The notes below the pieces were generated by a model, which saw nothing but the letters and a program-made list of their open reading frames with translations, had not been told where the DNA came from and did not search any database. Source: Adineta vaga (lineage: Eukaryota > Rotifera). Taken from it: a stretch of DNA of 64,000 bases. Every line of letters begins with the position of its first letter. Within the stretch, counting starts at the first letter, position 1. The translations under genes and the position numbers were made by a program. The stretch spans positions 1,674,001 through 1,738,000 of the forward strand of contig CP075492.1 of assembly GCA_021613535.1 (NCBI GenBank), given 5' to 3'. This document shows, in pieces, positions 54,640-63,521 of this stretch.

Positions 54640-55102
54640 TGGGACACGAAGGAAGTTAGCAGTGAATTCGAGTATTTTCTGCTGACATTCGCTTAGGTAC
54701 TTGGGATAGGTCTGGTACTTCTGGGATAGATAGAATTCATCATTCTGCATCGAATGGTATAGAATGAGAGAGCGGGGTCATCGACCAAAAACCAGAGATT
54801 TCACCCAAAATACTCGGTGAACTAGTCATTTTACCCAGTAATTCTTTGGTGATCTTCGTTGGGACAGTTGAATCATTTGTCACAAAATCCAACGAAATAA
54901 TTGATCTTTTTCCTTTGTGGTTATTTGTAATATTAATTTTAATATAGGTATTCTTAACCCTCAGTTATCGTTTTTAACACTCGGACTCTGATCGTATTTG
55001 ATAAGACGTGAATATTACGATGATCTTTGTTGGTAATGATCAGCTATATACTTTATTCTATAAATTTCTCCACCTCTTATATCTTTGCTCTCAAGTCTTC
55101 CC
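54640..55102. other. Flank right of the CACTA element
   Basis: Should hold the upstream part of the ORF truncated at 48942 if the insertion split a gene, but no convincing frame continues. Two related phrases, TTTCACCCAAAATACTCGG and TTTTACCCAGTAATTCTTTGG, suggest a small internal duplication (about 54800-54850). Confidence 0.45.
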
Positions 55103-55170
55103 TCGAGTGAGCGTGCGTGGGTGTGCGTGTGAGTTAAGAGTATAGCCTGACCTACACGCACACCCACACC
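55103..55170. repeat. Telomere-like hairpin repeat, copy 9
   Basis: CGAGTGAGCGTGCGTGGGTG, then GTGAG, the core TTAAGAGTATAGCCTGA, and CCTACACGCACACCCACACC as the right arm. The change GTGCG/CGCAC is present in both arms, so paired substitutions keep the stem. Confidence 0.8.
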
Positions 55171-55955
55171 GATTTTTACAGTATTTTTCGATTTTTGCTA
55201 TGAAGACGGCTTTTTATCTCGATATACTATATATATTCGCATCCAGTGGAACAAACTGCATCGAACCACGTAAAAAAAACAATAGGGAAAAAAGTTTGTT
55301 TAAATTTTGCATCAGCTCAACCTTACTCAATTCTCTATTTTTGCAGTTCTTTTCTTTTTATAAATTATTTCGAATTCGGAAGTTTTGTGCATCTCCAAAG
55401 TGTTCGGGTACTTTTTATATGTTAATCAATTATTGAGATTTTATCAGCATTCTAAAACTCTCATATATATTATTCGAGTATGAACTTCATTTTGGTAAAA
55501 AACCTTTTTTTTGAGATCATTGATTTTTAGACTTACTACGTGAAAAGACATAAAAGACTGATTATAATGATATAAAACTTTTGTCAAGAAAACTGATTTC
55601 AATAAGATTATAGACAAAATAGTAAGTTTTCTTAATGCTTCTCCTCTTATAATAACATGGTGCATGTCCGTTGTATCATAAATTAAGAGGTTGAAGTTCA
55701 GTGTTGTAAGGATAAACTTTGTTTGTGGTCAGCAAGTGTCCCTTTATTTCTAAATGCTCTTTCCTTTTATAGAGATGCTCTCTCCTCTCTCTCACAAGTG
55801 AGCACACCACTTAAGAGAGATGAGAAAGGAAGAGAAGAGAAACGTACAAGCAGAAAGATATCAACGACAAATACACATAATGAGAAGATGAACGAGTATA
55901 TTCACCCCATAGAAATAAGACGATAGATGAACATCAACATATACATATTGTTACA
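55171..55955. other. Intergenic, nothing recognised
   Basis: Contains a purine/pyrimidine-biased stretch near 55775-55850 (CTCTCTCCTCTCTCTC, then GAGAGATGAGAAAGGAAGAG). Open frames here (for example 55723-55926) look random. Confidence 0.5.
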
Positions 55956-56022
55956 GTGAGGATGTAGATGTGGGTGAGTAGATATTAAACTTCATATATA
56001 TTCACACCCTCACATCCCTCAA
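55956..56022. repeat. Telomere-like hairpin repeat, copy 10
   Basis: GTGAGGATGTAGATGTGGGT on the left and TTCACACCCTCACATCCCTC on the right. GAGGATGT pairs with ACATCCCTC apart from one base. The loop is AT-rich. Confidence 0.7.
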
Positions 56023-56324
56023 ATAATTTTACACGATGGTTATCATGACAGTTGAATCCTTGAATGAAAATATATATTACTCTATATTATATGCAAAGTT
56101 AATCATTGCCGATATTTGATAAAAGAACAGAATGACGCGTATTTTATTTTATATATGTAGTTTAAGCTGAATATAATGATATAATTGAAATTGTAACATG
56201 ATATCTATAATATAATGATGATAAAGCAAATATTAGCATATAAAAGTAACTTGTTTTTACGTTACTATTTCGGCATTTTTCTTCATACTATTACGCGTAA
56301 AATAAAAATAAAATTTTTAAGAAA
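56023..56324. other. Upstream region of secreted-protein gene
   Basis: AT-rich with no gene seen. Presumed promoter and leader of the gene at 56325. Confidence 0.45.
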
Positions 56325-57715
56325 ATGAAGCAAAGAATATTGTCGATGTTGCTGATTCTATGTGTTAATCAATGTATCAGTCAAAAAGGTTTTCCAACAC
56401 AATTTCAAACAATATTAAATATAACTGGATTACAATCATGGCAAACACCAACTACGGGCATTCAAAGATTATTATATGATTATGACAATTTAAGAGTTCG
56501 CTTTGATATTCGAGGATGGAGATTGAATCAAAGTGAAGCTTATATGCTTAAATACAAACCAGAAGGTGCTGAAGCCGATTCAGTAAGTTAAAAATTGTCC
56601 AATATACAAAAAAAAGATTAACGAGAAGACCTTACTTTTAGCCAGCTTCGCAGGGTTATACATTGTTCAATTTCAATCCTGATCATCCAGAATTGACCAA
56701 AGTAAAAGAAAATAACTTTTTATTATATAGTTATAATGTTTTATGTTGTAGAATGACTGTTGGTACAGAACAGATCCAATGAGTAGTATAGGTCCATTAC
56801 CATGGAACTGGTTCTATAGTTCACAAGGTGTTATTGATTCACAAGATCAAACTAAAATTCAACCGTGGTTTCCATTACCAGCAAATCTTATCAACAAAGG
56901 CGAAGAATGGATACCAGAAATTAAACAAAATGCAATTGTATGTTTTAAATATTACAAGTATAATTAGAAAATATTATAAGAGAATTCATTTTAGAGATAT
57001 GACTCTCCAGAAATATGTGACTTAGAGAAATCTCGTATTGGTAAAGTTCCATGTTTAAGTTATTTTGAAATAGAAGAAAGACCAGTAAAAACTATTCGTG
57101 CACGCGCTGCTAAGGGTGACTTCGATAGTGATGAGTAAGTTCAAATCTCTTTTAGTTTTACTATATAATAAAGATATTTTATCAATAGATACATAACTAC
57201 CGTTTATTTAACATTTATTCATGGTATTCCATCTCGAGCTGAATATTTATTTGATTTACCAAATCAATGACCTTCTTATTGTGGCAATGCAAACACAGGT
57301 AAATTACAGATTACTTTATGCATAATTTAGATTGTGTATTTTAGGTTTTACTGTAGATCCTTTACATGGATTTGTAGTAACCCCACAAGGTAACGATAAT
57401 TTTACATTAAAATTACAAACACCACCCGTTCACGCACTTGGTGATCAAATCAAAGTTGAATTTAAAGTACAACCAAATTGGTATTATAATGGCACACGAT
57501 GTGCACAATTTAATCCAATTATTTTTGATAAAGAGAGTTGGAATAAACCACAACAAGTTGATATGTCTTTTGTTGATTATGGTTGTTGCACATATGCAAT
57601 AATGGCAAATGGGGGTGGATATGATTGGCAATATGCAATTCAAACTTTTGTTGTTTATGCATGTGATGGACAAGCTGGATATGGTTGTAAAGGCAAACAA
57701 CCATGTGGAGCGTGA
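56325..57715 (+). CDS. Secreted Cys/Trp-rich protein (6 exons) with one in-frame TGA
   Basis: Exons 56325-56582, 56642-56701, 56752-56937, 56995-57134, 57189-57298 and 57345-57715 join in frame with 44-59-bp introns. A signal peptide (MKQRILSMLLILCVNQCISQ) starts the protein. Further on: GIQRLLYDYDNLRVRFDIRG, NDCWYRTDPMSSIGPLPWNW, YDSPEICDLEKSRIGKVPCL, and a C-terminal domain (DNFTLKLQTPPVHALGDQIK; YYNGTRCAQFNPIIF; VDYGCCTYAIMANGGGYDWQ) ending CKGKQPCGA. I do not recognise the family. Even cysteine spacing suggests disulfides and an extracellular site. In exon 5 the codon after LPNQ is TGA (57268-57270), before PSYCGNANTG; a TGG to TGA change of a Trp is the simplest reading. The copy would be truncated there unless the stop is read through. 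Confidence 0.7.
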
Positions 57716-57852
57716 AATGATTTATAGACAAAACACATTTGCAATGAGAATTCTTTTTATTTTATCTTATTTTATTAAAATTAGATAAAAACTACTTCTT
57801 GATAACGTTTATATTGAATCTCAGATATCTCAAAAATGTAAAATATATGTAG

Positions 57853-57918
57853 CAGTGTGCGTGGGTGAGGGTGTGAGTGTGAAGAAGAAAAGAGTATTAA
57901 CCACACCCACACCCTCAA
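57853..57918. repeat. Telomere-like hairpin repeat, copy 11
   Basis: CAGTGTGCGTGGGTGAGGGT on the left, AAGAGTATTAACC in the centre, then ACACCCACACCCTCAAGATG. It starts about 140 bp after the stop of the secreted-protein gene. Confidence 0.75.
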
Positions 57919-58530
57919 GATGGTATTATAATTTTGCGTTTATTAGATTCTTTTTTCTTATCTTATAATCAAATCAGTATAATCATATAGGAATGGGTTG
58001 ATCAACTTTATTTCAATGTATGAGAGTGACGGCAAAAATTCGGTAGCAACCAAAAGTTAATAAATACAATGTTTCAATATCAATAGAACAGAACTGATTT
58101 ATTTGCATCAATGTTTCATTATGCCGAATTCACGTGATCAGAATATATGATAGAGTGATAACTTAGAAGTGTAATTAGAAAATCTAGAGTGTATACTTAG
58201 AAGTATATGGTAAAAACATCAATGTAATTTGCATTATAATGATACTAAGAGAATAATGTGTAGATGTTTATTTATGCATATTACTTAGATGAACTTATTT
58301 TATAATAAAACGTACAAGTGCGAAGTACGTGACGAACGAATTGAATTTTGAAACAAATCACTGATATTTTTGACGAGCAAACAGTCAGAACTTGTGTCGA
58401 TTTGATAGAATAAGTGTCTTGAAAAAAGTATCCTGCATCAAAGACATATACAACCAACAAATTCTAATTTCAACAATCAAACGAAAATTGACAAGATTGA
58501 TCAAATTCAAGAGAATTATTTGAATGTATC
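57919..58530. other. Upstream region of lectin-like gene
   Basis: AT-rich. A short direct repeat (AGTGTATACTTAGAAGTATA and GTGATAACTTAGAAGTGTAA near 58155-58210) is visible. No gene seen. Confidence 0.45.
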
Positions 58531-59615
58531 ATGAATTCTCGTAAATTAGAAGATGGTCAACTGAATGAAGCAGAAACATCAAACAAAACGAATAATATGA
58601 GGTGTGATCATAGTCACTGTTTGAGTCAATGCTTTCGATAATGTTTTGTTCAATTTGTTTTTAGACGTATTGGTAACATGTTGCTTAGTTGGATGAAGTC
58701 GAAAACTTTCTTATTTGGTTTATTATTTGGTCTACTGACCGGTGGTATTGGTTTAGCTGCAGCTACAACTATGTGGCTAGCACCATCGGGTAATAAGCGG
58801 TTTTATCTTGTTGATTTTTAATAGAATCCTTCGTTAGATCCTTTGGAGAAATCGTTGACTTACAGTAATTTTTCTACATGATGATGCTATAAAATCTTTA
58901 TTTTAGAAACAACAAGCACAACTACTAAGATCACAATAACTTCGACAATCAGTAGTACTACAACTACTCAAATAACAACAACAACAACGACAACTGGTAT
59001 ACGACATTGTTTCTCTCATATATATCATTTTTCGAGATAGAGTCTCTCAAAGTAGAATTGTAAATCATTCAAGATTTACAGTAGTAAAATGCCTTGTGAA
59101 GATTATTTCTTTTTTCGAAACAAAACAAACATTCTTCATTATTATAGAGTCGACGACAACAACCGATGTATTCACACCCTCAACAATGACTTGTAATAGT
59201 ACAGTAGCAACGCGTAAGTTACGCATGCTTTTGGATAACTGAAGCGATTTACTCGACTATGATTCTTAATTTAGCTTGTACGACAACGACAACACTAGTT
59301 GCTAGTTGTCAAAGTTATGAAGTATCATGGAATAATCATTGCTACTACTTAGATGGATCAGGTGGAAACTGTACAACAGGGTATAGTCGAGCAGCAAATG
59401 CTGTCTTGACATGCATAGCATCACAATTTGCTGGTAAAACATATCGAAATACAACATCAAACAATTGTTGCATTTGGACATCAGATACATATGAATGTTA
59501 TATAATGAGTTCAAATTGTAATGCAGCTGGTCCATTTTCTTTAGGTCCCAAATATGGTTGCACTAATTTGCAACAACAATATAGTCAGCAAATGACATTC
59601 TGCGGTAGTAATTAG
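58531..59615 (+). CDS. Type II membrane protein with C-type-lectin-like domain (5 exons)
   Basis: Exons 58531-58601, 58665-58789, 58907-58996, 59148-59213 and 59275-59615 join in frame. The N-terminus is cytoplasmic (MNSRKLEDGQLNEAETSNKT). A TM helix follows (FLFGLLFGLLTGGIGLAAAT), then a Thr-rich stalk coded by two short exons. The C-terminal Cys-rich domain begins CQSYEVSWNNHCYYLDGSGG and continues VLTCIASQFAGKTYRNTTSN, NNCCIWTSDTYECY, ending QQMTFCGSN. The order C...W-N-x-x-C-Y-Y...C...C-C-I-W resembles a reduced C-type-lectin-like fold often seen in bdelloid proteins. Sugar binding is not supported, since no EPN/WND motif is visible. Location should be the cell surface with the domain outside. 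The frame is intact. Confidence 0.75.
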
Positions 59616-59659
59616 TTAAACAACGTTTTCTTGAAATTGTACTAATACAGAGTATTTTT

Positions 59660-59714
59660 AGGGTGTGGGTGAGCATGACAGTATCAATAAAATGATTACC
59701 TACACCCACACCCT
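59660..59714. repeat. Telomere-like hairpin repeat, copy 12
   Basis: AGGGTGTGGGTGAGCATGAC and the right arm CCTACACCCACACCCTTTT. It begins 45 bp after the stop of the lectin-like gene. Confidence 0.75.
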
Positions 59715-59934
59715 TTTTTGATAGTTTTATTGAAATTTTTGTATAATTCATTCTTGTCGAACCATCTTATTAAATGAGAAAAAGTGACTATTAATGACGT
59801 CAATTGTATTGCAGATTTTAATACTTCCATAAATATATCTGGTGTTTCAAATTGTAAACTATCTTATAGAATAAAATGTTTAATATTTGATTCAAGTTCA
59901 TCGTCATTGTATTTTTAACTTTTTTTCAAACTTG

Positions 59935-60256
59935 GCACCCAAATGATACGGATTCAATCTGAGGAAAATAATGTTGATCGTTTTCTGTTAATGTTTCAGG
60001 GTCAACTAAGAAATCTTTACATTATCAAATGCATCAAATGGATATGGTAAAGTGTGAATCTCTGCCTAAGATGACCATATAGCATATTCCGTATATAAAT
60101 GACGTTCATTGAACCAAAAATTATTCTGAAATTCTTTCAATCTTTGTTCATTAATACTATTCTGTACCAAATCAGTGACAACAAATCTGAATTTGAAAGT
60201 TTTTAAATTTAGTGTTCTTTCTAGTAGCATAAAAAGAGTATTAATATCACCCTGAA
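59935..60256 (-). pseudogene. F-box/LRR protein C-terminal relic
   Basis: The minus strand reads INTLFMLLERTLNLKTFKFR, FVVTDLVQNSINEQRLKEFQ, NNFWFNERHLYTEYAIWSS, a stop, AEIHTLPYPFDAF. The order of an F-W or W-x-E-R-H segment and a closing I-H-T-x-P-Y-P-F is characteristic of the C-terminal end of the bdelloid F-box/LRR family, of which a second broken member is at 992-2109. At least two in-frame stops (TAG within about 60075 and near 60012) and no upstream part make it a relic. Confidence 0.55.
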
Positions 60257-60272
60257 ACCAGCTGATTTCATC

Positions 60273-60322
60273 TTGAGGCTGTGGGTGTCAATATCTCTTC
60301 TCGAATAACACCCACACCCACA
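60273..60322. repeat. Telomere-like hairpin repeat, copy 13
   Basis: TTGAGGCTGTGGGTGTCAAT, then AACACCCACACCCACATTC. It sits directly next to the F-box relic. Confidence 0.65.
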
Positions 60323-60454
60323 TTCTATTGTGAATACTTAGTACTAAATAGCGATAAAGTTTCCAATCTATGGCTTTTACTATAGGTGACTACCAATAAC
60401 AAGACTGTATCATGCGATAGTTTTTTCATTTCCCAGAGCATCTCAATGATGAGA

Positions 60455-60493
60455 GTGAGGGTATATATATATACTTTCATCTTCACCCTCAAA
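60455..60493. repeat. Telomere-like hairpin repeat, copy 14 (short)
   Basis: GAGTGAGGGTATATATATAT with ATCTTCACCCTCAAAA. The stem is GAGGGT with an AT-rich loop. It lies about 80 bp downstream of the minus-strand 7TM gene stop (60575). Confidence 0.55.
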
Positions 60494-60574
60494 ATTTTTA
60501 TTTCAGATTACAATGAGATAATACAAACTAAATAAGACATTTAAATCATGTCAATCACTTGTTGAATATTGAAC

Positions 60575-61585
60575 TCACAAATTCATCGCAGGTATCGTTA
60601 CTACTCTTCTTACCGATACGACAGTAGATAAATTATGTGGTTGTCCTGGTGACATACAGAAAATTTTCTTCTTGATCGTTTTGCGTAATTCTGGATATTG
60701 ACTTAAAGCTGTAAATGGAAAGAGTAAAGTAATATAATAACTAAAAAAGTAGAAATAAAGACGAGCTTGAACACCATATTCTGATGGTAAACCACATATA
60801 TAAGCAAAAGTAATAAGATAAATTGGTAAATTAATACACGTATTAATACCAGATACCAAACATAATTGAATAATCATTCGTCTTTGTTTACGCCATTGAT
60901 CAGATTGGTGAAGACGTCGTTTTTGCCATTGAACACGTAAAATAAGAGCAATACTAATAATACCTTCCAATAGAATAGGCGCCCAATTATTAGCAAATAG
61001 ATCCCAAACACCAAAAACACCATAAGATTGATAACATGGTGATGATCCACATGCTGGTACTGTATAATCATAACTATTTTCACAAGGTATAAAGAAAACA
61101 GCAATAATATAAAAGAGAAGAATATATGTCACGAAAAAAATTAATGGAAAATAATGAAAAAGAAAACGTCCTTTTCGATTTCTCACCCATCGATCATGAA
61201 ATATTAAAATATGTCGTTCGAGAGCCAACCAAACTAAGAGAATAACACCTCCGTTATAAAAGGTAATATCAATGAACCACCAAATACGACAAAAAATTGG
61301 TTTTGATGATTCAAATGAACCATAATGATAAAATATAAGATACAATATGATATCTGGTAATTGAACAGGAAGATTCATAAGAAGGATAACGAGAATTGTA
61401 TGATTTTGTAATGCATATCGTCGAACTCGATTGATAATAATATGAATAATGATACAGAAAGTACAGACAGTTGATGGAATATCAGTCAAAAGGAAAAACC
61501 AGAAACGAACCATACGTGGTAGAGAAATTTCTGAGCTCTCGGATGAAGTATCATCATTATTAGAGCTGTTGTTTGTAGACATCAT
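60575..61585 (-). CDS. Rhodopsin-like 7TM receptor, 336 aa
   Basis: A single intact frame with ATG at 61585 and stop at 60577-60575. An N-terminal Ser/Asn-rich tail with N-glycosylation sites (MMSTNNSSNN) precedes seven hydrophobic helices: FFLLTDIPSTVCTFCIIIHI; HTILVILLMNLPVQLPDIIL; TFYNGGVILLVWLA; FPLIFFVTYILLFYIIAVFF; WAPILLEGIISIALILRV; LCLVSGINTCINLPIYLITF; YFFSYYITLLFPFTAL. After TM3 the motif LALERHILIF takes the place of the DRY box. Extracellular loop 2 has CENSYDYTVPACGSSPCYQS, and the TM3 start has a Cys (FCRIWW) for the usual disulfide. The C-tail is basic. It is a member of an expanded bdelloid orphan 7TM family; ligand unknown. G-protein coupling is assumed from the family. Confidence 0.85.
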   Translation of the reverse strand: MMSTNNSSNNDDTSSESSEISLPRMVRFWFFLLTDIPSTVCTFCIIIHIIINRVRRYALQNHTILVILLMNLPVQLPDIILYLIFYHYGSFESSKPIFCRIWWFIDITFYNGGVILLVWLALERHILIFHDRWVRNRKGRFLFHYFPLIFFVTYILLFYIIAVFFIPCENSYDYTVPACGSSPCYQSYGVFGVWDLFANNWAPILLEGIISIALILRVQWQKRRLHQSDQWRKQRRMIIQLCLVSGINTCINLPIYLITFAYICGLPSEYGVQARLYFYFFSYYITLLFPFTALSQYPELRKTIKKKIFCMSPGQPHNLSTVVSVRRVVTIPAMNL

Positions 61586-62210
61586 TTGACAATAATGAAA
61601 GATTTGAAAATGAGCGATATGTCTTTTTTATGAAAGAGAATAAAAAATTTTATTTACTTGTTTCAAAAATAGAATATATATCAATTAAAATCATGAAATT
61701 GATATGACAGATATATGTAATGATAAACTGAAACTCATAATTAGAAATAACTCATGTGAATTATCAAATCTAACACTGTCGCATAGACTTCAATGCATTT
61801 AATATCATGTACATCAGCAGTAATATTTAATGACATAAAAGATCTCATTTTTTCTCATCAGACTATTCAAAATTGCGTCGCATCCAGATTAATGTGCCAC
61901 TTTGAACGTGTACCTGTGTAAATCATGCAAAAAGAGTTTCCAGTAATTATTTTCAAGGTTTCTTGATATTATTGAGTTAAAAATACTTAGAAGCGTGTCA
62001 CTTCAACATATATGTTTAATCATCTCAGTCAGTTTCCAAGACAATTATCATTAATAGATGATAACATTAAAGAATGTTTTGATTGTATCAAATTTAGATT
62101 AATTATCTGAAAATTGTTCGTTGAGAAAATTTAACAAATTATAATTATATTGAAATGCACGTATATAAGTATCACAAAGGTGACTGCAATCACGCACTTT
62201 TCGTTCATAT
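61586..62210. other. Intergenic upstream of 7TM gene
   Basis: AT-rich with no feature recognised. It probably contains the promoter of the minus-strand receptor gene. Confidence 0.5.
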
Positions 62211-62303
62211 AAGGAAGCACGAGAAATCTATGAAAGATCATTTGCCATCAAACAGAAGTTTCCAAATAATCAATCATTGGGCACAGCTTACACTAATATG
62301 AGC
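62211..62303 (+). pseudogene. Single TPR unit relic
   Basis: KEAREIYERSFAIKQKFPNN then QSLGTAYTNMS reads as one tetratricopeptide unit of the kinesin-light-chain type found in bdelloid ART-TPR proteins (compare HHDIGSSYNNMGMVYYNMGE at about 16560). Upstream and downstream frames are closed, so this is a fragment about 31 residues long. Confidence 0.5.
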
Positions 62304-62666
62304 ATATCAAATAGGTCAAAGTTATTTATAAAAAAAAATTTATTTGAAAAAGTGATCGACTTCAAAAATGGAAAAACAATTCGAAATCTGTCAACGATCA
62401 GTTATCAAACAAACTTTCAACATAAGAATTTAGCTTCTTATGTTATCGCTTCACAGCTGTTCCAATCATTATATATTTGATTTTAATATTTAATATAATA
62501 GACTGGTAAAATATTTCGATTGGAATCGATAATGAATCATTTGTTTGATAAGCCTCAGGTAATTGGAAGTGCCACCCATGACGATATGTTCTTACTAGAA
62601 TGTAAAAAGATAATTATAAGTGAAATGTTTCGATCAAGTCACTAGCTGATATATATATATATATAC

Positions 62667-63250
62667 CCTTATGATCATTATTAAATCCATGGTCAAGAAT
62701 ATATCGAGCGCATACTTGTGAACATGGATAAACAAGAATTTCTTCAATTTGATCGTTATGTCGACGATTGTGAATAACTGTTTTCTGGTCAAGATAATGA
62801 TAGGACCATGATGGATTTTCGATTTTATCAATTTGAATCACATCTTCTCTTTTTCTGTCATATTTTTTGGCTACTGTTTTGAACTATTCAGATGATTCTT
62901 CAACAGGTTGTAAGACACTTGGTTCCATTGACCAAACTTCGTTTGTAGGCAAACTCAAAAATGGATAGACTGTATGTTGTGTTTCAATACGAGAATCAAA
63001 TAGACGACCATCTTGAGGGTGGGTGTGAGTATATTAATTCACGCTTATCCACATTTACATTCATACGAAAAGTACCTTCAGGATATTCTGTTTTGTATTG
63101 TCAAGCACCTCTGTACTTTTTCTCCAGAAGAGAAAATACTTGACCACGAATCATATGATCTGAAGTTGAGCTTAACAGTAAACCTTTCATGTTTACCTTG
63201 AAGGTCAGTAAATACTTCACTGTACCGTTCTATTGTTCTTATCGTTTCGT
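62667..63250 (-). pseudogene. PARP-like ADP-ribosyltransferase relic
   Basis: Minus strand, 5' to 3': a frame with RYSEVFTDLQGKHERFTVKL and FRSYDSWSSIFSSGE, then in another frame EYPEGTFRMNVNVDKRELIY, then DGRLFDSRIETQHTVYPFLS, LPTNEVWSMEPSVLQPVEES, a TAG stop, FKTVAKKYDRKREDVIQIDK, IENPSWSYHYLDQKTV and CARYILDHGFNNDHKG, ending at a GTATAT donor (about 62667). 'I-x-x-I-E-N-P-x-W-x-x-Y' and the later 'G-F-N' recall the start of PARP catalytic domains of the mono-ADP-ribosylating type, but the H-G-T motif is not preserved and the 3' exons are absent. A half telomere-like motif (63012-63031) is inserted in the coding part and contributes a frame break. Confidence 0.5.
63012..63031. repeat. Half telomere-like motif inside PARP relic
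   Basis: TTGAGGGTGGGTGTGAGT corresponds to the left arm only. No right arm is present. It interrupts the sequence that otherwise encodes KRELIY and DGRLFDS on the minus strand. Confidence 0.55.
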
Positions 63251-63521
63251 TCTCTAAAATGAGAATTTTCCCAGTGATTAAAATACATTTATATACTTTC
63301 TTCCTAGTTTTTACTTTCTGTTGCAAAAAAATAAACTGAACGACGCAAAAAAAAAGAAAGAAAAAAATTTCAGAGCTGAAAAGAATAGATGCAAGGACTT
63401 TCCAGCGATTCGATGATATTTCTATTATGAGTTTCTTAGAAATCAAATTTTATTTTTTATTTCTAAATACAATAAGTATTTCTTAAAAAGTCGATTATTG
63501 TCAATATCCTTTAGACTGTAT

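Noticed and set aside
13686-57270. Reassigned TGA codon as explanation for in-frame TGA
   Set aside because: TGA also terminates apparently sound frames (for example at 222-224, and the secreted-protein gene itself ends with TGA at 57713-57715), and the affected genes usually carry other lesions.
59302-59535. Minus-strand His/Met-rich frame of 77 residues
   Set aside because: Antisense shadow of the lectin-like domain exon.
13583-60493. Reading the short inverted repeats as a CRISPR array
   Set aside because: They are dispersed over 57 kb, not regularly spaced, and their sequence is telomere-like; the host is eukaryotic.
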